Source: a virus
Length of the DNA: 33,871 nucleotides
Direction: 5' to 3' (one strand)
Virus record (IMG/VR): IMGVR_UViG_3300022752_000221
Span: 1-33,871 of that record
This document shows positions 7,909-16,436 of the stretch, piece by piece; position 1 is the first letter of the stretch; each line of letters opens with the position of its first letter. Below the pieces are notes generated by a model. That model was given only the letters and a program-made list of their open reading frames with translations, was not told the DNA's origin and did no database searches. The translations under genes were made by a program, and so were the position numbers.

Positions 7909-8175
7909 ATGAGATTTTGGACATATACATTAACATCGGGTTCAATATCCATCAATCAAATTGATGGTGCTATGTTCGTTTCGGTACAATGTGATATTGT
8001 GTCAGCGAGTTGTAGAGTTGTTGGCTCAATTCCTTTCAAAAATCTTTTACCAACAGCGGTGACGCTTTCATCAGGTCAAGGCATTAATATATCAGCACTA
8101 AGTCCCGCCTCCCCACTCGATGGCATAACCATAACTTGGGTTTCGGGTAACATAGACATTTTAATAGGGTTTTAA
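7909..8175 (+). CDS. Small beta-rich protein (88 aa), possible spike or vertex component
   Basis: Nearly the whole sequence is short beta strands with Ser/Thr/Ile content and turn residues, resembling the small beta-sandwich modules that follow spike or fibre genes in Bacteroidota phages. It lies three genes upstream of the spike. No catalytic motif is visible and the function is not established. Confidence 0.5.
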   Translation: MRFWTYTLTSGSISINQIDGAMFVSVQCDIVSASCRVVGSIPFKNLLPTAVTLSSGQGINISALSPASPLDGITITWVSGNIDILIGF

Positions 8176-8186
8176 AAAAATAAATT

Positions 8187-8561
8187 ATGGCTGATAAATT
8201 ATATAATACAATACACATTTTTGGATTTGGTATCGTTAAAGTAATAGGTAATGGGTTTAATTATCAAATACAAGGGTCAATGGTACAAATGGAATTAGAC
8301 TCTTGCATCAATAATGTTTATGAAAATAAACCAACAAACTCAACAACTCCAAATACATATCACGCTATCAATGTTTTTAATGATTCATTTACCGAGTGGT
8401 TAGCAAAAGAAGAAGGTCAAGAATCTTTTAGGGTGGAATCGTCTAAATTAAACACAACTTTATTTGACGCTTTGGCTATGGCTGTGATTGGATTTAATCC
8501 CTCAACATCACTACCAATAGTAGAACCACCATTGCCATCATTTGATGCACCAACAACTTAA
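8187..8561 (+). CDS. Hypothetical protein (124 aa), spike-proximal
   Basis: A soluble alpha/beta-looking protein with a Pro-rich C-terminal tail (about 108-122) that could dock to a partner. It ends 12 bases before the spike gene. Candidate roles are adaptor or chaperone for the spike, based only on position. Confidence 0.5.
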   Translation: MADKLYNTIHIFGFGIVKVIGNGFNYQIQGSMVQMELDSCINNVYENKPTNSTTPNTYHAINVFNDSFTEWLAKEEGQESFRVESSKLNTTLFDALAMAVIGFNPSTSLPIVEPPLPSFDAPTT

Positions 8562-8573
8562 AATATTTAAACT

Positions 8574-10604
8574 ATGGATTTTGGAAGTAGAAATTCGGGG
8601 TTTTTCGGTGCATCGGGAGGAGGTGGAGGTTGCACCATAGTATGTTGTACGACTTGTTGCACAACCATTAACCAATGTGGTGTCGAAGTTTTAGGTTGTG
8701 GTACTTGCTCAACTTATAGATGTTGCGTTAATAACGCATCTTGTGGCGATTATAGTACTTCTTTGGGAGGACTATGCAATATCTCATGTGAGATTTTTTC
8801 TACCATTGTAGGTGGGTGTTGTAATAAAGTTCAATGTCAACGTGGATTTATTGGAGGAGGTGGATGTAATACAGTTTGGGGTGCTGATGGAACAATAAGT
8901 GGAGGGTATCGGAACACAACTTGCAATAATGGAAGTGTTGTTGTTGGAGGAGTTGCCAATACATCTAATTGCTATTCTTTTGTTGGAGGAGGTTATTGTA
9001 ATACTTCAAGTAGTAGTTATTCAAATTATGGTAGCGTAGTCGTTGGTGGTCTTTGTAATTGTTCTTGTGGAATTGCATCAGTAATAGTAGGAGGTGTGTG
9101 TGGGGTGTCAACTGCAGAAAGGAGTGTAATTGTAAGTGGATTTTCTAATACAAGTAGTGGTCAATACGCATTTATTGGAAATGGGTGTATAAATATTTCA
9201 AGTGGGAATAATTCATTTATTGGAAATGGAAGATGTAACACCATTGCTTCAAATTTTTATAGTGTAATATTAAATGGTTGTTTTAATTCAATTAGTGCCT
9301 ATTCATTAAATACAATAATCAATGGTCAATCAAATAGTATTTCGGGAACTTATGTTGACCATAGCACCATAATTAGTGGTTATCTAAATAGTATTTCGGG
9401 TTATGGAAATACTTATAATTCAATAAATCAAGGTTTTTGTAATAGTATTTCGGGTATTTATATATATCATAATTTAGTAGGTGGTGGTTCTCAAAATACT
9501 ATTATTGGTAACGATAATTGGTTTAATTTAATAAGTAGTGGAAACTTAAATAATATATCAAATACTTGTAATAGGTATAATATTATTGATGGTGGGTATA
9601 ATAACACTATATCGGGTTATAGAAGTAGGTATAATATTATAGGTAATGGTTGTTGTAGTTGTATTATTGGTGCTAACCAAACTTTTGCCAATGTAGAAGG
9701 ATATATAAATAAAATTTGTGGAGATGAAGGAGGTTGGAATTTTATTAGTAGTGGTGGTACAAATTGTATTGTAGGAAGCAATATGTTTGTAAATTCAATT
9801 CATAATGGTTATGGAAATACAATAAGTGGTGATTACATTGAAAGAAACACAATAATAAGTGGAACTAATAGTTGTATTATAGGTGATTGTAGTGGTTATC
9901 AGACTATTTCAAATGGTTTAACAAATACTATATCGGGTTATCAAAATTGTTATAATACCATAGAAAATGGATGTTATAATTCAATATGTAGTAGTATATA
10001 TTCATCAATAATAAATGGTACTAATAATACTATTAATTCTAATTTTTCAAGCATTGTAAGTGGATTTGGTAACTTTGCTTGTGGGTGTGGCTCTCTTGTA
10101 AGTGGATTAAATGCAGGTAGTTATTTATATTTTCAAAGCGTTCAATCAAGTGGTTATTTAACAAGTCAATCCGACGCACAAACATCACAAGTAATTGCAA
10201 GGAAACAAGCAACATTAAATGCAAGTGGAACTTCTCCTATGTATTTGGATGGTGTGGGCGAATTAATCATCCCAAGAGGAAATAATAGAGCATGGAATGT
10301 TCAAGTAAGTTGGGTTATTGTGGTGACGACTTTAGGAAGTGGAACAGGTGGTGGATTGGCGGTTGGTGCAGTTCATGTTGGAAATGATGCTTTCTTTTTC
10401 AAGCGTGTTGGAGGTACTTCTTCCATATCAGCACAAACAAATATTTCAAGCCATAATGATAGTGGTATGGCATCATCAAATGTAACAGTTTCGGTGGGTG
10501 CAAGTCAAAATTTATTATTGACATTAGTAGCACCAACAACGGCGGGAACGGGAACGACTTTTAGGGCAGTTGCAAGTGTTAAATTAGTTGAAGTTGCGTG
10601 GTAA
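8574..10604 (+). CDS. Cys-rich beta-roll spike / receptor-binding protein
   Basis: The largest gene here (676 aa). Residues 1-20 are Gly-rich, followed by a dense cysteine region (six Cys within residues 20-34). From about 40 to 520 the sequence is an irregular tandem repeat of about 15-25 residues built around N-[TS]-I-S-G, SxIxGG and IINGxxN, like the left-handed parallel beta-rolls of YadA-type heads and phage fibres. Residues about 535-676 form a different, non-repetitive beta-rich C-terminal domain, likely for trimerisation or receptor binding. No tail genes exist, so it most likely forms the vertex spike. The high Cys content through residue about 180 and sporadically after is unusual. 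Confidence 0.65.
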   Translation: MDFGSRNSGFFGASGGGGGCTIVCCTTCCTTINQCGVEVLGCGTCSTYRCCVNNASCGDYSTSLGGLCNISCEIFSTIVGGCCNKVQCQRGFIGGGGCNTVWGADGTISGGYRNTTCNNGSVVVGGVANTSNCYSFVGGGYCNTSSSSYSNYGSVVVGGLCNCSCGIASVIVGGVCGVSTAERSVIVSGFSNTSSGQYAFIGNGCINISSGNNSFIGNGRCNTIASNFYSVILNGCFNSISAYSLNTIINGQSNSISGTYVDHSTIISGYLNSISGYGNTYNSINQGFCNSISGIYIYHNLVGGGSQNTIIGNDNWFNLISSGNLNNISNTCNRYNIIDGGYNNTISGYRSRYNIIGNGCCSCIIGANQTFANVEGYINKICGDEGGWNFISSGGTNCIVGSNMFVNSIHNGYGNTISGDYIERNTIISGTNSCIIGDCSGYQTISNGLTNTISGYQNCYNTIENGCYNSICSSIYSSIINGTNNTINSNFSSIVSGFGNFACGCGSLVSGLNAGSYLYFQSVQSSGYLTSQSDAQTSQVIARKQATLNASGTSPMYLDGVGELIIPRGNNRAWNVQVSWVIVVTTLGSGTGGGLAVGAVHVGNDAFFFKRVGGTSSISAQTNISSHNDSGMASSNVTVSVGASQNLLLTLVAPTTAGTGTTFRAVASVKLVEVAW

Positions 10605-10621
10605 TTTTTTGTATATATTTG
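10588..10621 (+). promoter_or_regulatory. Bacteroidota-type promoter for the decoration cassette
   Basis: TATATTTG at 10614-10621 matches the TANNTTTG -7 box. A TTG at 10588-10590 (23-base spacer) or at 10594-10596 (17-base spacer) serves as the -33 element. It lies 18 bases upstream of the methyltransferase start, so the decoration genes may be expressed separately from the spike. Confidence 0.55.
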
Positions 10622-10639
10622 TAAAAAAATCGATTAAAA

Positions 10640-11302
10640 ATGATAGAACCGACTACCATCGAGTCATTCAAAAGAGAATACTCGATAAACCTAAACAACA
10701 ACGAATTTAAGAACGTTGTAAATAAAATTCTACAAGAAAACGAAGTGGATGAGATTGTAGAGACGGGTGCTTTTAATGGCTTGGGAAGTACAAGTGTATT
10801 TGCTCAAACAAAGAAGTACGTTTTCTCAATAGAATGTAACTATAACAATTTTGTCAATGCTACGAATAATCTTATCAATTACGAAAATGTGTGTGTCGTT
10901 CATGGCTTGTCATTGAGCCGAAACGATTTAATCAGAGGTCTTCTAAACGAAAGATTCGACATAGAAACTAAATACGACTCTGATTATCCCAAAGCATTTT
11001 ACATGAGGGAAATCTCCCATCAAGTGGTAGTAGAAAACGCCCTTGATATATTTTGCAATAATTATAGAAAGCAATTAGTTTTTTTGGACTCGGCGGGTGG
11101 TGTTGGGTATTTGGAGTTTAATGCCTTTATGAGTTATAGCAAGTCATACTTGTCTAACAAAATACTTATGCTTGACGACATTAGTCACATCAAACATAAA
11201 AGGTCGGTTGAAAAACTCGAAGAGTTAGGATATGAAGTACATCAATCAAGCGACAATAGATTCGCATGGTGCATATTAGGTAACAAAAAAACAAACGCAT
11301 AA
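10640..11302 (+). CDS. Class I SAM-dependent methyltransferase-like protein
   Basis: A SAM-binding loop candidate VETGAFNGLGST lies at residues 40-51, followed by an acidic strand end (FSIECN, about 62-67). A later FLDSAGG and KILMLDDISH fit the motif IV/V region of FkbM-like or surface-polysaccharide methyltransferases. A sugar or protein O-methyltransferase is likely, acting with the adjacent glycosyltransferase and sulfotransferase on a glycan. Substrate unknown. Confidence 0.55.
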   Translation: MIEPTTIESFKREYSINLNNNEFKNVVNKILQENEVDEIVETGAFNGLGSTSVFAQTKKYVFSIECNYNNFVNATNNLINYENVCVVHGLSLSRNDLIRGLLNERFDIETKYDSDYPKAFYMREISHQVVVENALDIFCNNYRKQLVFLDSAGGVGYLEFNAFMSYSKSYLSNKILMLDDISHIKHKRSVEKLEELGYEVHQSSDNRFAWCILGNKKTNA

Positions 11303-11306
11303 AATA

Positions 11307-12182
11307 ATGAAAAACATTGTATTCCAAATAGATGGTGGTATTGGCAAGGTAATAGCCTCCACTTCAGTTGCAAAAGCCATTAAAAAGAAATACCCAAATG
11401 ATAACTTGATTATCATATCGGGTTACCCCGAAGTTTACTTAAATAACCCAAATATTTACAAGTCACTTCAGTTTGGTAACATAAGTTATTTCTACACCGA
11501 CTACATTGAAAACAAAGAGGCGTTGTTATTTTTACACAACCCATACCTTGAGGTTGACTACGTTAAAGAAAACAAGCACTTGATTCAAGTGTGGTGTGAA
11601 ATGTTTGACATTCCTTATGATGGGGAAATGCCCGAAATTTATCTTACAAGAAGAGAGTTGGACTTCTATCAACATAAGTATAAATCAGATAAGCCATTGT
11701 TCTTAATGCAAACCAATGGTGGTGCAAATTCTGACATTAAATACTCTTTCGCAAGAGATTTACCAATAGGCGTTGTAGACAAGGTAATTGAAAGATACAA
11801 GAAGGATTTTAATATTCTCCATGTTAGAAGAGAAGACCAAATTGGTTACGCAAACACTACTCCTATACACGCCCACTTCAGAGAGATTTTAGCACTCACC
11901 TTGCTTACTTCAAAGAGATTATTAATAGATTCATTCTTGCAACACGCTTGTGCTTCTATGGGTCTAAAATCAAGCGTATGTTGGATTACTAACTCTCCAA
12001 AGGTTTTGGGTTACGAGTTACATGACAACATCCTTGCAAATCCATTTAACCACCAACCCGAATTGAAAAATAGTTTCCTATCAAAGTTTAATATTGTTGG
12101 CGACCCAATCGAGTTTCCATATAAGTCAGAGGAAGACATCTTCGACATAGAAAAGATATTTGCTTCATTAGATAAACAATAA
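11307..12182 (+). CDS. Glycosyltransferase family 9-like (heptosyltransferase-type)
   Basis: The N-terminus (FQIDGGIGKVIASTSVAKAIKK, about residues 5-27) matches the GGIGD-x-xxxTPALRALKK pattern of GT9 heptosyltransferases, with Lys in place of the usual Asp. The C-terminal half has a second Rossmann-like set: FLMQTNGG (131-138), and an LLIDSFLQHACASMG stretch (about 210-224) equivalent to the D-GxxHxAxALG donor-binding region. It probably transfers a sugar to a viral or host glycan. Genes on both sides are 4 and 2 bases away, so one operon. Confidence 0.6.
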   Translation: MKNIVFQIDGGIGKVIASTSVAKAIKKKYPNDNLIIISGYPEVYLNNPNIYKSLQFGNISYFYTDYIENKEALLFLHNPYLEVDYVKENKHLIQVWCEMFDIPYDGEMPEIYLTRRELDFYQHKYKSDKPLFLMQTNGGANSDIKYSFARDLPIGVVDKVIERYKKDFNILHVRREDQIGYANTTPIHAHFREILALTLLTSKRLLIDSFLQHACASMGLKSSVCWITNSPKVLGYELHDNILANPFNHQPELKNSFLSKFNIVGDPIEFPYKSEEDIFDIEKIFASLDKQ

Positions 12183-12184
12183 AA

Positions 12185-13012
12185 ATGTCACAACAACTAT
12201 TCTTTCAATCGTCTATGCCAAGAGCATTGTCAACTATGTTTCAAAACATAATAGGTCAAAACCCCGACTTCCATGTAACACCAACCGATGGCTTACTTGA
12301 ATTGATATTTGGTGCAAGAGGTAACTATACTAATTCACCCGAATTTTTGGCTCAAGATTCAGAGGTCATGGCTAAAGCGTTCAAGTCGTTTTGCTACAAT
12401 GGGATGATGGGGTATGCAAATGCCTTAACCGACAAAAAGTACCTTATGATTAAAAGTCGTGGGTGGGGAACATATCGTGGTTTTCTAAATGAGGTTTATC
12501 CAAATCCAAAGATTGTTTGCATGGTGCGTAACCTAAAAGATATAGTCGCTTCATACGAAAAGATTTATCGAAAAAATCAGTTAAGACATGACCCAATAAG
12601 GAATGATGCTGAAGGTAGAGGTACAACCATTTACAAGCGTATTGATGAGTGGATGGATGGTAGGAATACGATTGGTCGTGCCATTGAAAGATTGCTTGGT
12701 ATTATTAGCGAAGGTTATGACGACAAAATTTTGTTTGTTAAAGCCGAAGACTTATGTTTATATCCCGAAAACACAATGATTAGAGTTTATGAATATTTGG
12801 GAGTTCCTCACTATGAGCATGACTTTGATAATATACAACAAATTACAACCGAAGATGATAGTGTATATGGTCTTACTAAAGATTTACATACTATCAGACC
12901 AAAGTTGCAATTAAAACAATCTGACGCTGACACAATCATACCTAAAGATGCTCGTGAGTGGCTATATGATAGATTCAAATGGTATTACACCAAATTTGAT
13001 TACAAAAAATAG
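12185..13012 (+). CDS. PAPS-dependent sulfotransferase
   Basis: The 5'-phosphosulfate binding loop is at SSMPRALST (9-17) right after the first strand. The 3'-phosphate binding element is VRNLKDIVASY (114-124), with R115 and S123 as the expected contacts. Its 275-residue length suits single-domain sulfotransferases. These use PAPS to sulfate hydroxyls on glycans or proteins. The next gene encodes an APS kinase that makes PAPS, and a glycosyltransferase gene lies upstream, so sulfation of a virus-encoded glycan is the simplest reading. The acceptor is unknown. Confidence 0.8.
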   Translation: MSQQLFFQSSMPRALSTMFQNIIGQNPDFHVTPTDGLLELIFGARGNYTNSPEFLAQDSEVMAKAFKSFCYNGMMGYANALTDKKYLMIKSRGWGTYRGFLNEVYPNPKIVCMVRNLKDIVASYEKIYRKNQLRHDPIRNDAEGRGTTIYKRIDEWMDGRNTIGRAIERLLGIISEGYDDKILFVKAEDLCLYPENTMIRVYEYLGVPHYEHDFDNIQQITTEDDSVYGLTKDLHTIRPKLQLKQSDADTIIPKDAREWLYDRFKWYYTKFDYKK

Positions 13013-13019
13013 AACGATT

Positions 13020-13475
13020 ATGGTAGTGTTACTCTTTGGTCAACCCTCTTCGGGCAAAACGACCCTCGCTGATAAACTTGTACCTTTCATGCCATCTCAT
13101 ACTATGAGGATTGATGGCGATGTTTGGAGAGAAATAACCGATAACAAAGACTACTCGGAAGAAGGAAGAAAAAGAAACTTAAAGGGTGCATACGACATGG
13201 CTATTTATTTGTCACAAAATGGGTTCGTATCACTAATGAGTTTTGTTTCTCCATTTGAAGAGTTGAGGCAATATTTGAGGAGTAAAACCACTCTGATTGA
13301 GATTTATCTTGAGTATAACCAAGATAGAGGTCGGAATGATTACTTTGCCAAAAAATTTGATGAGCCGAAAGATTGCTTACGAATAAATACATCGGAAAAA
13401 AATATTGATGAATGTGTTAACGAAATTAGGAATTATATAAAAGAAAAAACAAACTATTTGTATGGAGTGGAGTAA
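13020..13475 (+). CDS. cysC: Adenylylsulfate (APS) kinase
   Basis: Phosphorylates APS to PAPS with ATP. The start is set at the ATG at 13020, which puts Walker A (GQPSSGKT, 7-14) at the usual place; the longer frame overlaps the sulfotransferase. IDGDVWRE (31-38) matches the LDGDNVR signature, YSEEGRKRN (45-53) matches F-x-x-E-x-R-x-x-N, and FVSPF (75-79) matches the SFISPF loop. It is slightly shorter than typical CysC (about 200 aa) but has all core motifs. Adjacent sulfotransferase and nucleotidylyltransferase genes make a PAPS supply role very likely. Confidence 0.85.
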   Translation: MVVLLFGQPSSGKTTLADKLVPFMPSHTMRIDGDVWREITDNKDYSEEGRKRNLKGAYDMAIYLSQNGFVSLMSFVSPFEELRQYLRSKTTLIEIYLEYNQDRGRNDYFAKKFDEPKDCLRINTSEKNIDECVNEIRNYIKEKTNYLYGVE

Positions 13476-13497
13476 AAAGATTCATGTCGAGAGTTCA

Positions 13498-13875
13498 ATG
13501 GAAAAAAAGAAAAACCAATATTCAATGTTTATTGGTAGGTGGCAACCATTACATCAAGGTCACAAAATGATGTTTGAAAAAGTATTAGAGGAAGGTGGGA
13601 ACGTATATATTGCTATTAAAGATGTAGAACCCGATATGAAAAACTCATTTACCCCACTTGAAGTTTTAGGAAATATAATGAATGAATATGATGCCTTAAT
13701 TCAAGAGGGAAGGGTGAAGGTTCAAGTCATCCCCGATATATGTTCGGTTGAGTTTGAAAGAGGGGTTGGGTATTCTATTATTGAACACATACCACCAACC
13801 GATGTCGCTGAAATATCAGCAACCAAGATTAAAGAAAAAATGCTTTTAGAATCAAAAGGTAAGTATGGGTTATAA
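13498..13875 (+). CDS. HxGH nucleotidylyltransferase, candidate ATP-sulfurylase-like enzyme
   Basis: GRWQPLHQGH (13-22) is the HxGH-type nucleotidylyltransferase signature and ISATKIKE (106-113) is the matching ISxTxIR motif. These are shared by ATP sulfurylase, NMN adenylyltransferase and cytidylyltransferases, so substrate cannot be read from the motifs alone. At 125 aa it is a minimal one-domain enzyme. It follows directly after APS kinase, which suggests it makes APS from ATP and sulfate, but a nucleotide-sugar or NMN role is possible. An alternative start at 13462 would overlap the APS kinase gene by 14 bases. Confidence 0.65.
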   Translation: MEKKKNQYSMFIGRWQPLHQGHKMMFEKVLEEGGNVYIAIKDVEPDMKNSFTPLEVLGNIMNEYDALIQEGRVKVQVIPDICSVEFERGVGYSIIEHIPPTDVAEISATKIKEKMLLESKGKYGL

Positions 13876-13922
13876 ATAAAATAATCTAAACGAGGACTTT
13901 ATGTTGACAACAAATTAAAAAA

Positions 13923-14110
13923 ATGGGGTTTATAAGTCTATTTTAAAGACCATAACTTCTCAAATTATAGGAACAAGTAGTACATTTGGTTTGAGTTTTG
14001 CGACAATGGGAAATTTTGGTGTGGCATTCATGCTTGGATTTTCTGATTTAGTGCTGAAACCTTTGGTGTATTTTATACATAAAAGTCTTTGGTCATTGAA
14101 ACAAGATTAA
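13923..14110 (+). pseudogene. DUF2061-like membrane protein gene with frameshift at its start
   Basis: From 13928 a 60-codon frame reads VYKSILKTITSQIIG then two hydrophobic segments and ends LVYFIHKSLW-type, matching the DUF2061 family (short two-pass membrane proteins with RS-xK-xxT-xR-xxGT and KPxLYYxHE-xxW). It has no start codon. The only suitable ATG (13923-13925) is followed by GGGG in the wrong frame; one extra G would restore a normal start. So the gene is either recently broken, carries a sequencing error in the G run, or uses slippage. The role of DUF2061 is poorly known. Confidence 0.5.
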
Positions 14111-14132
14111 TAACCCTATACTTTGAAATAAT

Positions 14133-14426
14133 ATGGAAGAGTCTAATTTAGAGTCCATACGAACAATGCTAACTGAAGTTAAAAACACTCAAAGCGATAT
14201 GCAATATATGTTGCGTGAGATGGAAAAAACTTTAACTCAACTAAATCAAACCGTAATTGGTAACCCCACTTATGGTCAAAAAGGCTTGGTTTCTGAATTG
14301 AACGAAGTCAAGAAATATGTTGAAAACGACAAGATGCTGAAAAACAAATTAGTTGGAGGTTTAATGGTGGTTGGCGTAATATGGTCTTTTATTTATAGTT
14401 ATATTAGTGATTTTATAAAAAAATAA
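14133..14426 (+). CDS. Tail-anchored coiled-coil membrane protein, holin-associated type
   Basis: Residues 1-75 form a polar helix with heptad-like leucines. One membrane segment (about 76-92) ends with SDFIKK. The sequence TVIGNPTYGQKGLVSELNEVKK-like (about 41-62) is characteristic of small phage membrane proteins often annotated as holin accessory or hemolysin XhlA-like. Placement next to peptidoglycan-binding proteins fits a role in lysis or genome entry. Confidence 0.5.
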   Translation: MEESNLESIRTMLTEVKNTQSDMQYMLREMEKTLTQLNQTVIGNPTYGQKGLVSELNEVKKYVENDKMLKNKLVGGLMVVGVIWSFIYSYISDFIKK

Positions 14427-14437
14427 AAAAATAAAAA

Positions 14438-15163
14438 ATGGCACAAAAAAACAAAATTTTACCTTATATCATATTTGGAGTTCCCATTGCAATAGGACTC
14501 TATTTGGTTTATAAGGCTATTAGAAATTCATTAGCGAAGGGTAAAGATGCACCCGATAACTATAACCCACAAGAAAATAGCCAAGTAGAAAGCAACTCTA
14601 AAGGTGGCATAACTCCAAGTGTAAAAAAACTATTCCCATTAAGAAAGGGTAGTAAAGGTGGTAAAGTAATAGAATTGCAAAATGCAATCCTACAATACGA
14701 TAATACTTTATTGGGTAAGTATGGTGCTGATGGTGACTTTGGTAGTATTACCGAAAAAGCATTACAAACCATTTTAGGTAAAACAAGTGCTGACTCTCAA
14801 GATGATATTGATGCAATAATAAGCAAAACATCTAAAAAGAAATCGGATGCCGAAACAATGGCAAAACAAAAAACACTTGAAGATAATAGAAAATCCCTAT
14901 CTTCTAAATTAATTGCCGAGTTCAAAAAAAGTCCTTCTTCAAATGATTGGTATGCGGTTAGCGACACACAAATTCAAAAAGGAAAATATACATCGGATGG
15001 TAGAACTCCTAATAATAAATTTGTTGTTATTAAAAATGGAGATAGAATAGATGTAGGTAGTAGTTCAACATTCACAATTTTATCAAATGGAATGATTGAA
15101 ATACGAGACCCATATAATATGAATTATTATTTAATTAGTCCTTATGGATTTGAAATAAAGTAA
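14438..15163 (+). CDS. Membrane-anchored peptidoglycan-binding protein
   Basis: An N-terminal membrane segment (about 9-27) is followed by a linker and a PG_binding_1-like domain (about 65-115). The domain has LRKGSKGGKVIELQNAI and the Gly-Asp-Phe-Gly turn DGDFGSITEKAL, the core features of that family. The C-terminal 110 residues are beta-rich and unrecognised. There is no catalytic motif, so it likely holds an enzyme or the virion against the cell wall during entry or release. Confidence 0.7.
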   Translation: MAQKNKILPYIIFGVPIAIGLYLVYKAIRNSLAKGKDAPDNYNPQENSQVESNSKGGITPSVKKLFPLRKGSKGGKVIELQNAILQYDNTLLGKYGADGDFGSITEKALQTILGKTSADSQDDIDAIISKTSKKKSDAETMAKQKTLEDNRKSLSSKLIAEFKKSPSSNDWYAVSDTQIQKGKYTSDGRTPNNKFVVIKNGDRIDVGSSSTFTILSNGMIEIRDPYNMNYYLISPYGFEIK

Positions 15164-15182
15164 GTTTTAATTTTAAAACAAT

Positions 15183-15608
15183 ATGGCAAGTAAAAGTAAA
15201 GTTGGAGTTATGATTGGAGTATCGGTTATTCTTATCGGAGTAACCTCATATTTAATTTATAGAGGCATCAAAAATTCAAAAGATGCTATGGAAAAACTAA
15301 ATGCTCAAGGTGATAAAACTTCTACTCCATCAACAACTGATGTTACAAAATCAACAACTTCAACGACAACTACAACACCAACAACGTCTATAATTCCTAC
15401 AACATTGATGGTTCAACCTAAAAGCCAATCTATATTGAGAGAGAAACCAAACACATTAAGTAAAAAACTTGTGACGTTTGGTAGTGGTCAACAAATTCAA
15501 GTTAATGGTGTCGTTAGTAGTGGTGGTTATAATTGGTATAATTTAATCGAACCTAATTCAAAACAAAGTGGCTTTATTCGTGCTGACCAAGTTTTAGTAT
15601 TAGGATAA
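15183..15608 (+). CDS. Membrane-anchored SH3-like domain protein
   Basis: A membrane segment (about 7-26), a long Thr/Ser/Pro linker (about 45-75) and a C-terminal bacterial SH3-like domain (about 77-141) with LREKPNTLSKKL, GYNWYNL and GFIRADQV, the standard SH3_3 pattern. Such domains bind peptidoglycan peptides. It is one of a pair with the protein at 15993. Confidence 0.7.
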   Translation: MASKSKVGVMIGVSVILIGVTSYLIYRGIKNSKDAMEKLNAQGDKTSTPSTTDVTKSTTSTTTTTPTTSIIPTTLMVQPKSQSILREKPNTLSKKLVTFGSGQQIQVNGVVSSGGYNWYNLIEPNSKQSGFIRADQVLVLG

Positions 15609-15618
15609 AAAATAAAAA

Positions 15619-15987
15619 ATGGAAAAGACAACAAAAACAATATTGATATTTTCATCGGTGATAGTACTTGGTGGTATTGCTTATTTGATTATAAAGGGTA
15701 GAAACAAAAAACCTACTTTAGAAAATGAGATAAAAGATTTCACACCTTTACCATTACAACAACCTACAAAGCCAAAGGTTCTTGGTTCATTAGGTCTTGA
15801 AGTACCAAAATTAAAACCATTAGTTATGCCAACATTGAAAGAAATGTTGCAAAGTACTAATTGGCTTAAAATAGGTGAACAAGTGCCATCTAAAACAACA
15901 ACAAATTTAATAACACCATCAAGTTCTAATTATGGTATTGACCAAGATAAACTTGCTCAATGGAACGCCAAATATGGCACTAAATAA
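15619..15987 (+). CDS. N-terminally anchored Pro-rich protein (122 aa)
   Basis: A membrane segment (about 8-25) is followed by a basic stop-transfer stretch and a Pro/Leu-rich region without recognisable domain. It lies between two SH3-like proteins in the same operon and is probably another virion membrane protein. Confidence 0.6.
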   Translation: MEKTTKTILIFSSVIVLGGIAYLIIKGRNKKPTLENEIKDFTPLPLQQPTKPKVLGSLGLEVPKLKPLVMPTLKEMLQSTNWLKIGEQVPSKTTTNLITPSSSNYGIDQDKLAQWNAKYGTK

Positions 15988-15992
15988 ATAAA

Positions 15993-16364
15993 ATGAAAAA
16001 AGATACAATCATAAGAGTCGTTTCAATATTAAGCGTTGCAACCATTTTATACCTTGTTTATAGAAAAGTAGTACATCCAATAGTTAAAGGTGATAATGGT
16101 GTTGATAATACATCAAAAGATGATAAAACGCCAAGCACAACTACTGAAAGTGGTAGTGATTACGAAAAATATGTAGTTACTACACAATCAACTACTCTTA
16201 ACGTTAGAGAAACGCCAAGTCCGAGTGGAAAGAAAATTGGTAAGTTGAATAAAGGTCAAGTAGTTCTTTTGAAGAAGTCAGCAATCGATGGTTGGATGGA
16301 ATTAACTACTAATGGTAAAGCAACTATGGGGTATGTTTCATCTCAATATGTAACTAAACAATAA
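15993..16364 (+). CDS. Membrane-anchored SH3b domain protein
   Basis: A membrane segment (about 6-22), a polar linker, then an SH3b domain (about 57-123): STTLNVRETPSPSGKKIGKL, GQVV, DGWMEL, MGYVSSQYV. These are the conserved features of bacterial SH3 wall-targeting domains. Function is probably cell-wall contact, parallel to the 15183 protein. Confidence 0.72.
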   Translation: MKKDTIIRVVSILSVATILYLVYRKVVHPIVKGDNGVDNTSKDDKTPSTTTESGSDYEKYVVTTQSTTLNVRETPSPSGKKIGKLNKGQVVLLKKSAIDGWMELTTNGKATMGYVSSQYVTKQ

Positions 16365-16436
16365 GACATAAAGTCGAAGGTTGTGCTTTAGTCAATAAAT
16401 TATAAATAAAAATTTACTAACCAAAAAAAAACAAAC

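Noticed and set aside
8574-10604. Tandem repeats in the spike gene as a CRISPR array
   Set aside because: The repeats are degenerate, in frame, and encode a beta-roll.
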